Positions 1 through 8,478 of a stretch of 64,000 nt of DNA are shown piece after piece. The position numbers and the translations under genes are program-made. Every line of letters starts with the position of its first letter. The stretch's first letter is position 1. The notes beneath the pieces were generated by a model. That model had not been told where the DNA came from and searched no databases. It was given only the letters and a program-made list of their open reading frames with translations. Source of the DNA: Cyclobacteriaceae bacterium (GTDB lineage Bacteria > Bacteroidota > Bacteroidia > Cytophagales > Cyclobacteriaceae); the NCBI GenBank assembly GCA_016787565.1, contig JAEUUG010000003.1, positions 372,001 to 436,000 of the forward strand, written 5' to 3'.

Positions 1-1766
1 TTCGGATAGATAAGCAAGGCATGCTGTTCTTCCGGAAGACCTGTAATCACTTCGCCTTTACCAAAGCGCGCGCGAATCATTAATGTGCCTTGTATATCAT
101 CCGGATTATTAAGCCATGATCCGTTGGTATTCACCCATATTTTGTCTCCAGTATTGTTGCTGTAATCGAGACCGATTTTGGGTGTACCAATGGAGGGTTG
201 TACCCATCCGATAAAAAACCTGTCCTTTACAAGTAGTGCGGGTATAATGGACGTTGAAAAAAATGTATTGATACCCTGGCGTGTTACGGTGCGGTTGATG
301 GTGGCCAATGGATTATTTCCAGGTTTTGTTTCATCGGTTGGATCAGGACCGTACACAATCAGATCAATTGTTTGGTTATTGACAATTGAAAAATCCGGAA
401 AGTACATATCAAATCCCACAAGGGTATCGGGTTCAGGCGTAAGCATATTGAACGCGTACAACGCGCGGTTGCCCGATTGTGTAAGCCCTGCCGAATACTC
501 GGCCGTGCCATCATCATAAGCATAATAATCTTTCATGATGTAGGTATAGCTGAGCGTATCGTTCAGCCTGAAATCAACCGGGAAATATTTTGCCGGATCA
601 TAGTCTGGCGCCTGGTTGCCAAGTGTGTCGTACACATCGTTGCTGGCCAACCGGACAAATATTTTGGTCTGAATTTCTTTTGCTGCCGGATTAAACTGCG
701 CGGGATCAGTGCCGTCCGGCACACGATACAGCGTTGTGGTAGTTCTTTCTTTTGCCGCCATGAAGCCGGATGATGTACCATCACTATTTTCTTTGATACC
801 TCTTGAATTTACCAGGATCGAACTGAATACGTCCGGAGGCGGATTTTCGAAAATGTTAGAAATGGTATCGCGAGCGCGATAGGCATACGAGGAACTGATG
901 CTTCTTAAATTCTGCACATCGAACTTCGGTTTTGATAGTTGTTTTGATTCAAGAAAGTGCTTGACAGGCACTGAGCGGTATTCGTTAAAAAAAGTTGTCA
1001 GGGGTGAGGCAAGCGCAGCATCGGGATAAGCGAAGTCAACTGAATTTCGCAATTTATTCAAGTATACATAGTCCAGGTTCCAGGTATCAAACGGTCCGGA
1101 TTGGCGGCCGAATCTGCGGAAGCGAAATTGAAACTGATCGTGAAAAAATTGTGCACCTGTTATAAGCAGTATCGTATCATAAAAAACAGTTTTATCGAAA
1201 CTGCTTTTTGTAGCGATGCGCAAAATTTCTTCCCACAAGCCTAAGTCATTTTTAAAATCGAGTTGAAGGTAATCGCCCGCATCGGGTGGTTCGCCATTGC
1301 CCTGCCACTGATAGTGAAAGCTGAGGTAAACTGTACTGCGTAAAGCCAGGGGAACTTCTGCTGTGCCCAGTTTGATGGGTCTGGAGATAAGTTTATCCGT
1401 GAAGCCTACAGATTGAATTTCAGCAAAGGGTAATCCCAGTGAATCGAGTCCATCAAACGTTGCAGCATTGATCGTAGGTGTGTTGATGGCGATATTGCTG
1501 TTCACCCAAACACTGCGGCTGTTTTCCCAAAGTGTATCTTGTGGAACATCTCCGGAAGGGAAGGAGAAGTCATCCCAGAAGGGTAGTGACATGGCCGGCA
1601 GTGATTGTGTTCTTGCTGCCTTGTTACTTCGGTCTGATGGATCGATAGCTTTTCGTTGAACGGGATATTTTTTTAACTGGCTAAAGGAAGGAATATGCAT
1701 GAACAACATCGCACACGCAGCGAGGCAAATCATAAAAACAACAGGTCTGCGTTTACAACTGATCAT
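1..1766 (-). CDS. Secreted protein of unknown function, N-terminal part (runs off the left edge)
   Basis: The frame is open from an ATG at 1764-1766 to the window edge, giving about 588 codons without a stop. The N-terminus has basic residues, then a hydrophobic stretch (VVFMICLAACAMLFM) and a likely signal peptidase cut near SFSQ, so the protein is exported. A segment LPFWDDFS near residue 55 resembles N-termini of large exported Bacteroidota proteins. The rest looks like beta-rich extracellular sequence. The C-terminus, where a T9SS sorting domain would sit, lies outside the window. It is the last visible gene of a minus-strand run starting with ddl and the PASTA gene. No enzymatic motif was recognised and the function is unknown. 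Confidence 0.75.
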   Translation of the reverse strand, partial: MISCKRRPVVFMICLAACAMLFMHIPSFSQLKKYPVQRKAIDPSDRSNKAARTQSLPAMSLPFWDDFSFPSGDVPQDTLWENSRSVWVNSNIAINTPTINAATFDGLDSLGLPFAEIQSVGFTDKLISRPIKLGTAEVPLALRSTVYLSFHYQWQGNGEPPDAGDYLQLDFKNDLGLWEEILRIATKSSFDKTVFYDTILLITGAQFFHDQFQFRFRRFGRQSGPFDTWNLDYVYLNKLRNSVDFAYPDAALASPLTTFFNEYRSVPVKHFLESKQLSKPKFDVQNLRSISSSYAYRARDTISNIFENPPPDVFSSILVNSRGIKENSDGTSSGFMAAKERTTTTLYRVPDGTDPAQFNPAAKEIQTKIFVRLASNDVYDTLGNQAPDYDPAKYFPVDFRLNDTLSYTYIMKDYYAYDDGTAEYSAGLTQSGNRALYAFNMLTPEPDTLVGFDMYFPDFSIVNNQTIDLIVYGPDPTDETKPGNNPLATINRTVTRQGINTFFSTSIIPALLVKDRFFIGWVQPSIGTPKIGLDYSNNTGDKIWVNTNGSWLNNPDDIQGTLMIRARFGKGEVITGLPEEQHALLIYP

Positions 1767-1782
1767 CCGGTTACTTTAACAC

Positions 1783-2592
1783 TTAGGGGTTTTCCTCATT
1801 GTCATTATCTTCATCGTCATCATCGGGTGGAGTGGTGCCTGGTTTTCCAACCCACAAATCAACCACATCACCAACACGCACAATCGTTCCGACACCTGGC
1901 TTCACTTTTATAACGACTCCACCGGTACCGATCGTATCACCGACCAGCTCAATATGTCCGAGGCTCAGGTTTGAGCCAAAGATGAGAAACTTGGCGTCTT
2001 CAACAGAGAGATCAAATACGTTGGGCACATCAACTTTATTGCTGCCCCCATCCATCACCACAAGATCGATAACCGATCCCTTGGGCACACGGGTTTCTGG
2101 TTGTATGAGCACACCATTGTATTTCATGGATTTCACAATGTTAAAAGGACCTGGCACCAGTTCGATATGGCCACGCTTTAATTCGTTCGAACGGAGCAAT
2201 GCATCGGCATTGATCACGGAAGCATCAATCAGGTCGGGTACCGGAACGGTTGGCGGATTGATACGATTTACCGAGAGGAAAATTTTCCGGTTCTCTTTTA
2301 CTTTCGCTCCCGGATGCGGGTACTGTTTCAATACCGTTAGGGGTGGATACTCGGCTGAATAGGAGGAGTCACTGACTTCATAGCGCAGGTCGTGCCGGGC
2401 TAAAAACACAACAACTTCGTCCATTGGTTTTCCTTCAATGTTTGGAACGGTAATGGTTTCTCCGTGATTCGTGGTATTGGGGAGGTAGGCATAAAAATAA
2501 ACGATGGCGAGTATAACAATAATGCCGCCCGCAAGAAGCAAATGGAGTAAAAGTCCGCCAAGCGTATTCGATCTAAATTTATTCCAAATCAT
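1783..2592 (-). CDS. PASTA domain-containing membrane protein
   Basis: This 269-residue protein has one N-terminal membrane segment (about residues 11-34, LLLHLLLAGGIIVILAIVYF), so most of it should lie outside the cytoplasmic membrane. Three PASTA-like units follow: about residues 45-110 (TVPNIEGKPMDEV), 115-185 (VPVPDLIDASVINADALL) and 190-252 (VDVPNVFDLSVEDAKF). The tail is very acidic (DDDDEDNDNEEN). PASTA units bind muropeptides or beta-lactams in Ser/Thr kinases and PBPs; no kinase or transpeptidase domain is attached here. It starts 38 bp after ddl on the same strand, which fits a shared cell-wall role. The domain call is firm; the function is inferred. Confidence 0.88.
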   Translation of the reverse strand: MIWNKFRSNTLGGLLLHLLLAGGIIVILAIVYFYAYLPNTTNHGETITVPNIEGKPMDEVVVFLARHDLRYEVSDSSYSAEYPPLTVLKQYPHPGAKVKENRKIFLSVNRINPPTVPVPDLIDASVINADALLRSNELKRGHIELVPGPFNIVKSMKYNGVLIQPETRVPKGSVIDLVVMDGGSNKVDVPNVFDLSVEDAKFLIFGSNLSLGHIELVGDTIGTGGVVIKVKPGVGTIVRVGDVVDLWVGKPGTTPPDDDDEDNDNEENP

Positions 2593-2630
2593 GCTGTAGG
2601 GTTAAAACGGTATGGACAAAGATAAAAGAA

Positions 2631-3716
2631 TCAGAATTTTAATGACGATTGAAAGTCGCGTTCAATGCGCTTGCCCCGGTTGTAACGTTCCATTGCCAGG
2701 TCAAGCAGTCGCGTGATCAGGTCAGTGAAGCTGATGCCGCGCTCTTTCCACATCATGGGGAACATGCTGGAGTTTGTAAAGCCCGGAATAGTATTGATTT
2801 CGTTGATGTAAACTTTGTTTCGCTTTGTCAGGAAGAGATCAACCCTGGCAAAATCTTCGCAGTGCAGGGCTTCAAATGCCTTCACTGAAACTTCGCGAAT
2901 GAGGTTGGAGGCAACCTTATCAAGTTTAGCAGGGACATGAATCTCAACGGCTTCCGGATCAACATATTTGGCATCAAACGTATAGAATTCATATTTTTTA
3001 CTAATCACAATTTCCCCTGGCAGGGAGGCCTGAGCCGGAGTGTTGCCAAGTATAGCGCATTCAATTTCGCGCCCGGTGATAAACTCTTCCATGATCACAC
3101 CATCGTCATAGCGAAAGGATTCTTCAAGGGCTTCCTTAAAATCTTTTTTGCTTTTCACTTTTGATACCCCAACGGACGAGCCAAGGCTTGCTGATTTGAT
3201 CATGAACGGAAGGCCGAGTTTGCTTTCAATTTCACTGAACTTGATTTTTTTCTGATCGGCAAAAGTATAGGTTAGAAATTTTGTTACCGGTAGTCCGGCA
3301 GCCTTGAGTAAGTGTTTGGCTACAATCTTATTGATGGAAACAGCCGAGCCTAAAACACCTGTACCTACCATAGGGATATCCATGGCTTTGATCAAACCCT
3401 GGATGCTGCCATCTTCACCATCCGTGCCATGTAATACCGGGAAAATAATATCCGCTTTGAAACGGTCATCGCTTGAAAGCAGTGTAAAACCAGAACGCTG
3501 CGGGTCGAGAATCAGACCAAGTGGTTTGCCCTGCTCAATATCTTTTGTAACCGCAGGCGTCAGGAACCATTGCCCGCTCTTGCTAATGCCGATGGGTACA
3601 GGTTCAAACAAATCTTTGTTTATGTACTCAACGATATTACGGGCGGAGTTCACGGAGACACCATGTTCAACAGAGCGTCCTCCGTAGAGAATAACAATTT
3701 TCTTTTTTGTTGGCAT
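2631..3716 (-). CDS. ddl: D-alanine--D-alanine ligase
   Basis: The 361-residue product is an ATP-grasp ligase that joins two D-alanines for the peptidoglycan stem peptide in the cytoplasm. The N-terminus VILYGGRSVEHGVSVNSA is the family signature, with the Glu-His of the substrate-binding loop. Later come HGTDGEDGSIQG, the ATP-grasp core (PFMIKSASLGSSVGVSKV) and a C-terminal metal and substrate site (INEINTIPGFTNSSMFP). Length matches the usual 300-370 residues. The following PASTA gene is probably co-transcribed. The upstream gap to the metalloprotease gene is only 43 bp and contains a TATCTTTA sequence that could be a weak -7 element. Confidence 0.97.
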   Translation of the reverse strand: MPTKKKIVILYGGRSVEHGVSVNSARNIVEYINKDLFEPVPIGISKSGQWFLTPAVTKDIEQGKPLGLILDPQRSGFTLLSSDDRFKADIIFPVLHGTDGEDGSIQGLIKAMDIPMVGTGVLGSAVSINKIVAKHLLKAAGLPVTKFLTYTFADQKKIKFSEIESKLGLPFMIKSASLGSSVGVSKVKSKKDFKEALEESFRYDDGVIMEEFITGREIECAILGNTPAQASLPGEIVISKKYEFYTFDAKYVDPEAVEIHVPAKLDKVASNLIREVSVKAFEALHCEDFARVDLFLTKRNKVYINEINTIPGFTNSSMFPMMWKERGISFTDLITRLLDLAMERYNRGKRIERDFQSSLKF

Positions 3717-3759
3717 TCAGGAAAAGTTTTCAGGTAAAGATATTCAAACCACGCTAAAC

Positions 3760-6700
3760 TTAACGCGACAAATAGATTTTCGTAGCGTAATACTGCTGAC
3801 CAATTTTTAACCGGACAATATAAATTCCGGAGGATGTTCCATCGGCCAGCTGAACAGGGAAAGTCTGGTTCACCACATCCACTATATCTCCGGCCACCAG
3901 TTGCCTGCCCATCATGTCTACAACCTGATATCCTACCGTTTGCCGTTCGGGTAAGTTGAAGGTGATGTAAAATTCATTCATGCTATTCTTCTGATAGATA
4001 GCATATAGTTTTGTGCCCACATAAGGACTTGGTGTGGTGCTGTTCAGGAAGTCGATGTTATCCAGGTAAAAATTATTGCCATTGGCGTTGGTGATGACAA
4101 AAGCAAAACGCAACTCAGTTTTACCAACCAGTGTGTTCAACGCTATAAATTCACCTACCCAGTCACCTGCATCAACTGGTGCCCACGCTGTGGTACGCTC
4201 ATTGTCCGTTAGCTGGGTGCCTGATTTATTGAAAATCGGAGTGTTGTTAAATGTTGTTCCACAATCTTCTGAATAGAGCACGCGCAGCCGCTCATACTTC
4301 GTTCCGTTCAGGGCGTAGGAAGTGTTGAATTGCAGACTGGCTTGCGTGGCGCGTGAAAAATCCAGCACGGGGCTGATCAGCCAGCTTTCATCACCGATCG
4401 TTGCATTTTCAAAAGCTTTAAAATTCGCAGACGTTCCAAACCCACCGGATGTTGCTGTGGTTGTCCACAGCATACCATTTTCCGGATTTACAATGGTCCA
4501 TTGATTTAGAAATCCGGCATCAAAATTTTCGCGATAGGGAATACGATCTTCCGCAGCGTTCACCACGGGCTTCACTGTTTTTGTATTATTGGATAGGTTC
4601 ACATCACTACCACCATTCGGATTAGTTAATTCCACTACCAGTGTATTGCTACCCTCCTGCAACAGAACGGAGGGAAGTGTAATGTCTATGTTGTTCCCGG
4701 AGAGCAAATTAATGTCCGAGACAGCAATAACGATGGTACCACCATTTACCGAAAGGTTCACATCAAAACTTTGGATGGGGATAGTTCCTTCATTGGAAAC
4801 ATTGATGGTAATATCCGGATTTGTCTTGCAGGAAAGGATGGATGGACTGACGGCATTCAGCGCGATATCTTCAACCGGGGAAGTTTGCATCAGAACGTTA
4901 TCGATGTACAGATTATTTCCCCAATCGTTAATGCCGACAAACGCAAGCTGAACATTTGGTTGTCCGATAAATGCTGTGAGGTTAACGGTTTCTTTACGCC
5001 ATTGGGCAGCGCTGCCGGGTGTAAAAGCTGAGGATGACGATGTTGTTGTAGCCAGTGCCGATCCTGCTTTATCATATACAAGCGTTCCTTCAAAAACATT
5101 GGCGTTGCAATCGGTCAGCACATACACCTGTAGCCTATCCTGACTGGACTGAAAGCGTGCGTGGGCAACATCGAAAAACAGAACAGCTTCCGGAGCAGCG
5201 GAGAGATTAAAGAGAGGCGTAGTAAAGATATCGACCTCGCCTAAATGATCTTCGTAATCATAAAAATTCAGATAGATTGCCTGATTAGTAGGACTTTCTT
5301 TTGGTGCAGTTTTAATTGACCATGTTATACCCTGGTCGGGATTTTGAATGCGCCATCCTGATGGAAGGGAATTGAAGATTTGGCTGAATGGAAGATTGAT
5401 GGTTTGTGCGATAACAACCGAAACCGAACGTGTATTGTCGACAGCATTACCATCGCTTACGGTGTTGGTAAGCAAGATTTCAAACAGCGCAGTGGAAGTT
5501 CCTGAGTTAAAGTTGAACGGAAGAAAGTTTACGGTTGTTGAAGCCAGGGGTGCAAGATTCAGCACCACATCTTTTGTCTCCACGATCGCACCATTCACGC
5601 GGAAGCGCAACCGTGCTGACGTGATGGTGTTGTTGCCATAGTTGCGTATTTCAATAGAAGGGGTAACCACCGGATTGCATTCGCTGGCAACCGGGCTAAG
5701 AATTTCTTTGATGCCCAGATCGTTCGCTACCGGTAACGGATCGAGCAAGGCTGGTGAGGTAAGAAGACTCACTCTGCGTGGACTGTTTTCAAGCACTGTG
5801 ATCATCCGGTTAATCTGGCCCTGGGTGAAAATGTTCATACACGCATCGTTGGTATAGTCGAGGAAGTTTTGAAACATGGCGTGTACACTGCAGGTGGTTT
5901 TAGGATGACTCGGACAACCGGTTGAACTCCCCGCCTGATCAGGCGTATCATCAACATAATCTCCGCTTCCACCACACGAATTATTGTCATCGCCCCAGAT
6001 GTGCCGAAGGCCAAAAAAGTGCCCCATTTCGTGCGTTGTGGTGCGTCCTTTATTGTAGCGGGAGTCAAGGGTAAATGCGCCATCATCAACCGATCCAAAG
6101 GCTTTGTAGAAAATTACCACGCCATCCGTCAGACTGTTGTTCGAGCTATTCTCAAGACCCGGTAATGATGAAACAGGAAACTGTGCATAACCCAGGTAAT
6201 CGGTAATGTTGCACACCCAGATGTTCAGGTAATTTTCAGAAGGCCAGTAGCTTTGCGATTTTAATGTATAGTTATCGTTAACCGTCCATTCGGTTTTGGA
6301 ACCCTGAACCCGAACAATACCGGTAGTCGGAAGACCTTCAGGAGTTCGCTTTGCCAATACAAATTCAATATCCAGGCTGCCGGCTACAGGAAGAAATTCA
6401 GCTGGTGTTTGAGAAGCATCGCTATTGAGCCGTTTGAAATCTTTATTCAGTACGCTGATCTGCGAAAGCACCTGGGCATCGGAAAGGTTGGTACCAACAC
6501 CCAACGGTTCACCGTTATGAACCACATGCACAACTATAGGAACCTGATAGGTTGAGGTTTGGGTTCGCTCCTGTGTGCCCTTGCGAAATTTTAATGACTT
6601 CTCTTTCAGCCAGTTTTCAAACTGATCATTACGTTCAAGGAGAATTTTTTGCTCGAGAAGTTTTTCGGTGTACGCTACCGTTCCACAGCGATCTTGAGCT

Positions 6701-6810
6701 GATACCGAAAATGGCAAAAGCGCACAAACACCCACAAAAATTATAATCAGAATTTTTGGATGCAGTGCACGCGGATTAACAAAACAGGAAAAAGCAAAAT
6801 TGACAGACAT
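3760..6810 (-). CDS. Secreted M43-family (pappalysin-like) zinc metalloprotease with T9SS-type C-terminal domain
   Basis: The reading frame extends further upstream to 6999, but that would overlap the nifU-like gene. The ATG at 6808-6810 gives a clean signal peptide (LIIIFVGVCALLPFSVSAQ) and 1,016 residues. The zinc site HEMGHFFGLRH is at residues 260-270, matching HExxHxxGxxH, followed by the Met-turn region NFLDYTNDACMNIFT. These are hallmarks of M43 (MEP) proteases. Beta-sandwich adhesion-like modules fill residues about 400-930. The last 80 or so residues (GYQVVDMMGRQL, then SGIYIVRLKIG) resemble T9SS type A sorting domains, so export to the surface or medium is likely. Substrate unknown. 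Confidence 0.9.
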   Translation of the reverse strand: MSVNFAFSCFVNPRALHPKILIIIFVGVCALLPFSVSAQDRCGTVAYTEKLLEQKILLERNDQFENWLKEKSLKFRKGTQERTQTSTYQVPIVVHVVHNGEPLGVGTNLSDAQVLSQISVLNKDFKRLNSDASQTPAEFLPVAGSLDIEFVLAKRTPEGLPTTGIVRVQGSKTEWTVNDNYTLKSQSYWPSENYLNIWVCNITDYLGYAQFPVSSLPGLENSSNNSLTDGVVIFYKAFGSVDDGAFTLDSRYNKGRTTTHEMGHFFGLRHIWGDDNNSCGGSGDYVDDTPDQAGSSTGCPSHPKTTCSVHAMFQNFLDYTNDACMNIFTQGQINRMITVLENSPRRVSLLTSPALLDPLPVANDLGIKEILSPVASECNPVVTPSIEIRNYGNNTITSARLRFRVNGAIVETKDVVLNLAPLASTTVNFLPFNFNSGTSTALFEILLTNTVSDGNAVDNTRSVSVVIAQTINLPFSQIFNSLPSGWRIQNPDQGITWSIKTAPKESPTNQAIYLNFYDYEDHLGEVDIFTTPLFNLSAAPEAVLFFDVAHARFQSSQDRLQVYVLTDCNANVFEGTLVYDKAGSALATTTSSSSAFTPGSAAQWRKETVNLTAFIGQPNVQLAFVGINDWGNNLYIDNVLMQTSPVEDIALNAVSPSILSCKTNPDITINVSNEGTIPIQSFDVNLSVNGGTIVIAVSDINLLSGNNIDITLPSVLLQEGSNTLVVELTNPNGGSDVNLSNNTKTVKPVVNAAEDRIPYRENFDAGFLNQWTIVNPENGMLWTTTATSGGFGTSANFKAFENATIGDESWLISPVLDFSRATQASLQFNTSYALNGTKYERLRVLYSEDCGTTFNNTPIFNKSGTQLTDNERTTAWAPVDAGDWVGEFIALNTLVGKTELRFAFVITNANGNNFYLDNIDFLNSTTPSPYVGTKLYAIYQKNSMNEFYITFNLPERQTVGYQVVDMMGRQLVAGDIVDVVNQTFPVQLADGTSSGIYIVRLKIGQQYYATKIYLSR

Positions 6811-6919
6811 CACGCTTGGTGTATCAGCTAAAGATACAAAGAGTAACCCGATCACGTTGGTTACAGGATTTTGAATACGAATACGAAATGTGCTGAAGTG
6901 CCCGATGGGTAGCAATCTT

Positions 6920-7192
6920 TTAGTGACTGACCGGAGTGAGGTTAATGACTTCAATCGATTTGATTTCCGGTACAGCCTTTTTGATGGCCTCTTCGACACC
7001 CGCTTTGAACGTCATGGTTGACATGGGGCAATTTCCACAAGCGCCTATAAACTCCAGCTTCACTATGTTATCTGACGTAACTTCATTGATCTTCACATTT
7101 CCTCCATCGGCCTCCAGATACGGACGAATGGTATTCAGTGATTCCTCTATGCGTTTGGTAAGTTCTTCGATTGCTTCAGTTTGTATGTTCAT
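6920..7192 (-). CDS. NifU C-terminal domain (Nfu-type) iron-sulfur scaffold protein
   Basis: This 90-residue protein consists of a single NifU C-terminal domain. The core is IRPYLEADGGNV, and the cluster-binding motif CGNCPMS carries the CxxC pair that holds a [4Fe-4S] cluster in Nfu proteins. Its start overlaps the stop of the upstream mrp gene (TGATG on the minus strand), which implies translational coupling. The pairing fits a joint role in building and delivering Fe-S clusters in the cytoplasm. The domain assignment is firm; which client proteins it serves cannot be read from the sequence. Confidence 0.93.
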   Translation of the reverse strand: MNIQTEAIEELTKRIEESLNTIRPYLEADGGNVKINEVTSDNIVKLEFIGACGNCPMSTMTFKAGVEEAIKKAVPEIKSIEVINLTPVSH

Positions 7193-8286
7193 CAGACTTT
7201 TAATTCTACTGGCTGTGTTTGTGTAAAGTTAGCATTTCTTATGGCAATCTGGCGTGCGAGTGTCTCGGCTAGATCCTTGAATGCCGCTGATGTTGGTCCT
7301 TCTTTTAAGGCTGCGGGCAATCCACTGTCGCCACTTTCGCGGATGCTTTGCACCAACGGTATCTGCCCCAGCAACGGAACATTGTATTTTTCGGAAAGGC
7401 TTTTACCCCCACCTTGACCGAAAATGTAGTATTTGTTATTCGGCAATTCTTCCGGTGTGAAGTATGCCATGTTTTCAACGATACCCAGTATCGGTACATT
7501 AATCTGCGATTGCCGGAACATTGCCATCCCTTTGTTGGCATCGGCCAGCGCAACCTTTTGAGGTGTGGTAACAATAACGGCACCGGTTACGGGCACAGTT
7601 TGCACCAGGGTGAGGTGGATATCGCTGGTTCCGGGAGGAAGATCGATCAACAGGTAATCCAGTTCACCCCAGTCGGCATCGCTGAAAAACTGTTTGAGTG
7701 CTGAACTGGCCATCGGGCCGCGCCATACCACGGCACTATCCGGAGGGGCCAGAAAACCAATTGAAATCAGTTTTACACCATATTGTTCTATCGGAATCAG
7801 GATGTTCTTACCGTTGACCTGTTTTACGGATGGCTGTTCATGCTCGCAATTGAACATGGTAGGGATGGATGGACCGAAGATATCGGCATCGATCAGCCCG
7901 ACTTTTGCCCCCGATTGGGCAAGCGCCACAGCCAGATTTGTTGTAACGGTAGACTTACCTACACCTCCCTTTCCGGAGGCAATCGCAATGATGTTTTTTA
8001 CTCCCGGCAACAAGGGGGCATTATCCCGCAAGGTGGTAACAGAAGAAGTTACCAGTATATCAATTTCAACACCTGTGCCGACAACCTCAGTGACTGCATC
8101 TTCGCAATCTTGCCGGATTTTTTCTTTCAGCGGACAAGCCGGTGTAGTGAGAACAACTGTAAAACTGACTTTTTTAGGTTCAACCTTCACATCTTTAATC
8201 ATGTTCAGGCTTACCAGATCACGTTTCAGGTCAGGATCTTCCACCGTTGAAAGGGCCTTCAGTATATCAGTTTGTGTAAAACTCAT
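7192..8286 (-). CDS. Mrp/ApbC (NBP35-like) Fe-S cluster carrier ATPase
   Basis: The product is a 364-residue P-loop ATPase of the Mrp/NBP35 family, which binds and transfers Fe-S clusters in the cytoplasm. The N-terminal 95 residues form a MIP18/DUF59-type domain (LSTVEDPDLKRDLV). The deviant Walker A is IASGKGGVGKSTVTTNLA, followed by GLIDADIFGPSIP and DYLLIDLPPGTSD. The frame is open to 8406, but the ATG at 8284-8286 starts exactly at the conserved DUF59 N-terminus and is preferred. It is coupled to the downstream nifU-like gene and divergent from dnaG. Confidence 0.95.
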   Translation of the reverse strand: MSFTQTDILKALSTVEDPDLKRDLVSLNMIKDVKVEPKKVSFTVVLTTPACPLKEKIRQDCEDAVTEVVGTGVEIDILVTSSVTTLRDNAPLLPGVKNIIAIASGKGGVGKSTVTTNLAVALAQSGAKVGLIDADIFGPSIPTMFNCEHEQPSVKQVNGKNILIPIEQYGVKLISIGFLAPPDSAVVWRGPMASSALKQFFSDADWGELDYLLIDLPPGTSDIHLTLVQTVPVTGAVIVTTPQKVALADANKGMAMFRQSQINVPILGIVENMAYFTPEELPNNKYYIFGQGGGKSLSEKYNVPLLGQIPLVQSIRESGDSGLPAALKEGPTSAAFKDLAETLARQIAIRNANFTQTQPVELKV

Positions 8287-8478
8287 CAGATCGTTAATTA
8301 AATGCTTGCGATGTCCTGCTCCAATCGTTGAAATGACATCAGATCGGTCGCAAGTTAAGCCCGCATTTGCATTTAAAAACAAAGATTTCGGCAAAAGTTC
8401 CTGCAATGGTGAGGTTTTGTAACTTAACCTTCGCGCACTTCACCACCTCAGTGCAAAAAGGTATCTTTACCGCCCATT

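Noticed and set aside
6811..6999. Upstream extension of the M43 protease frame by 63 codons
   Set aside because: It would overlap the nifU-like gene and place basic, non-hydrophobic sequence before a good signal peptide. The downstream ATG is preferred.
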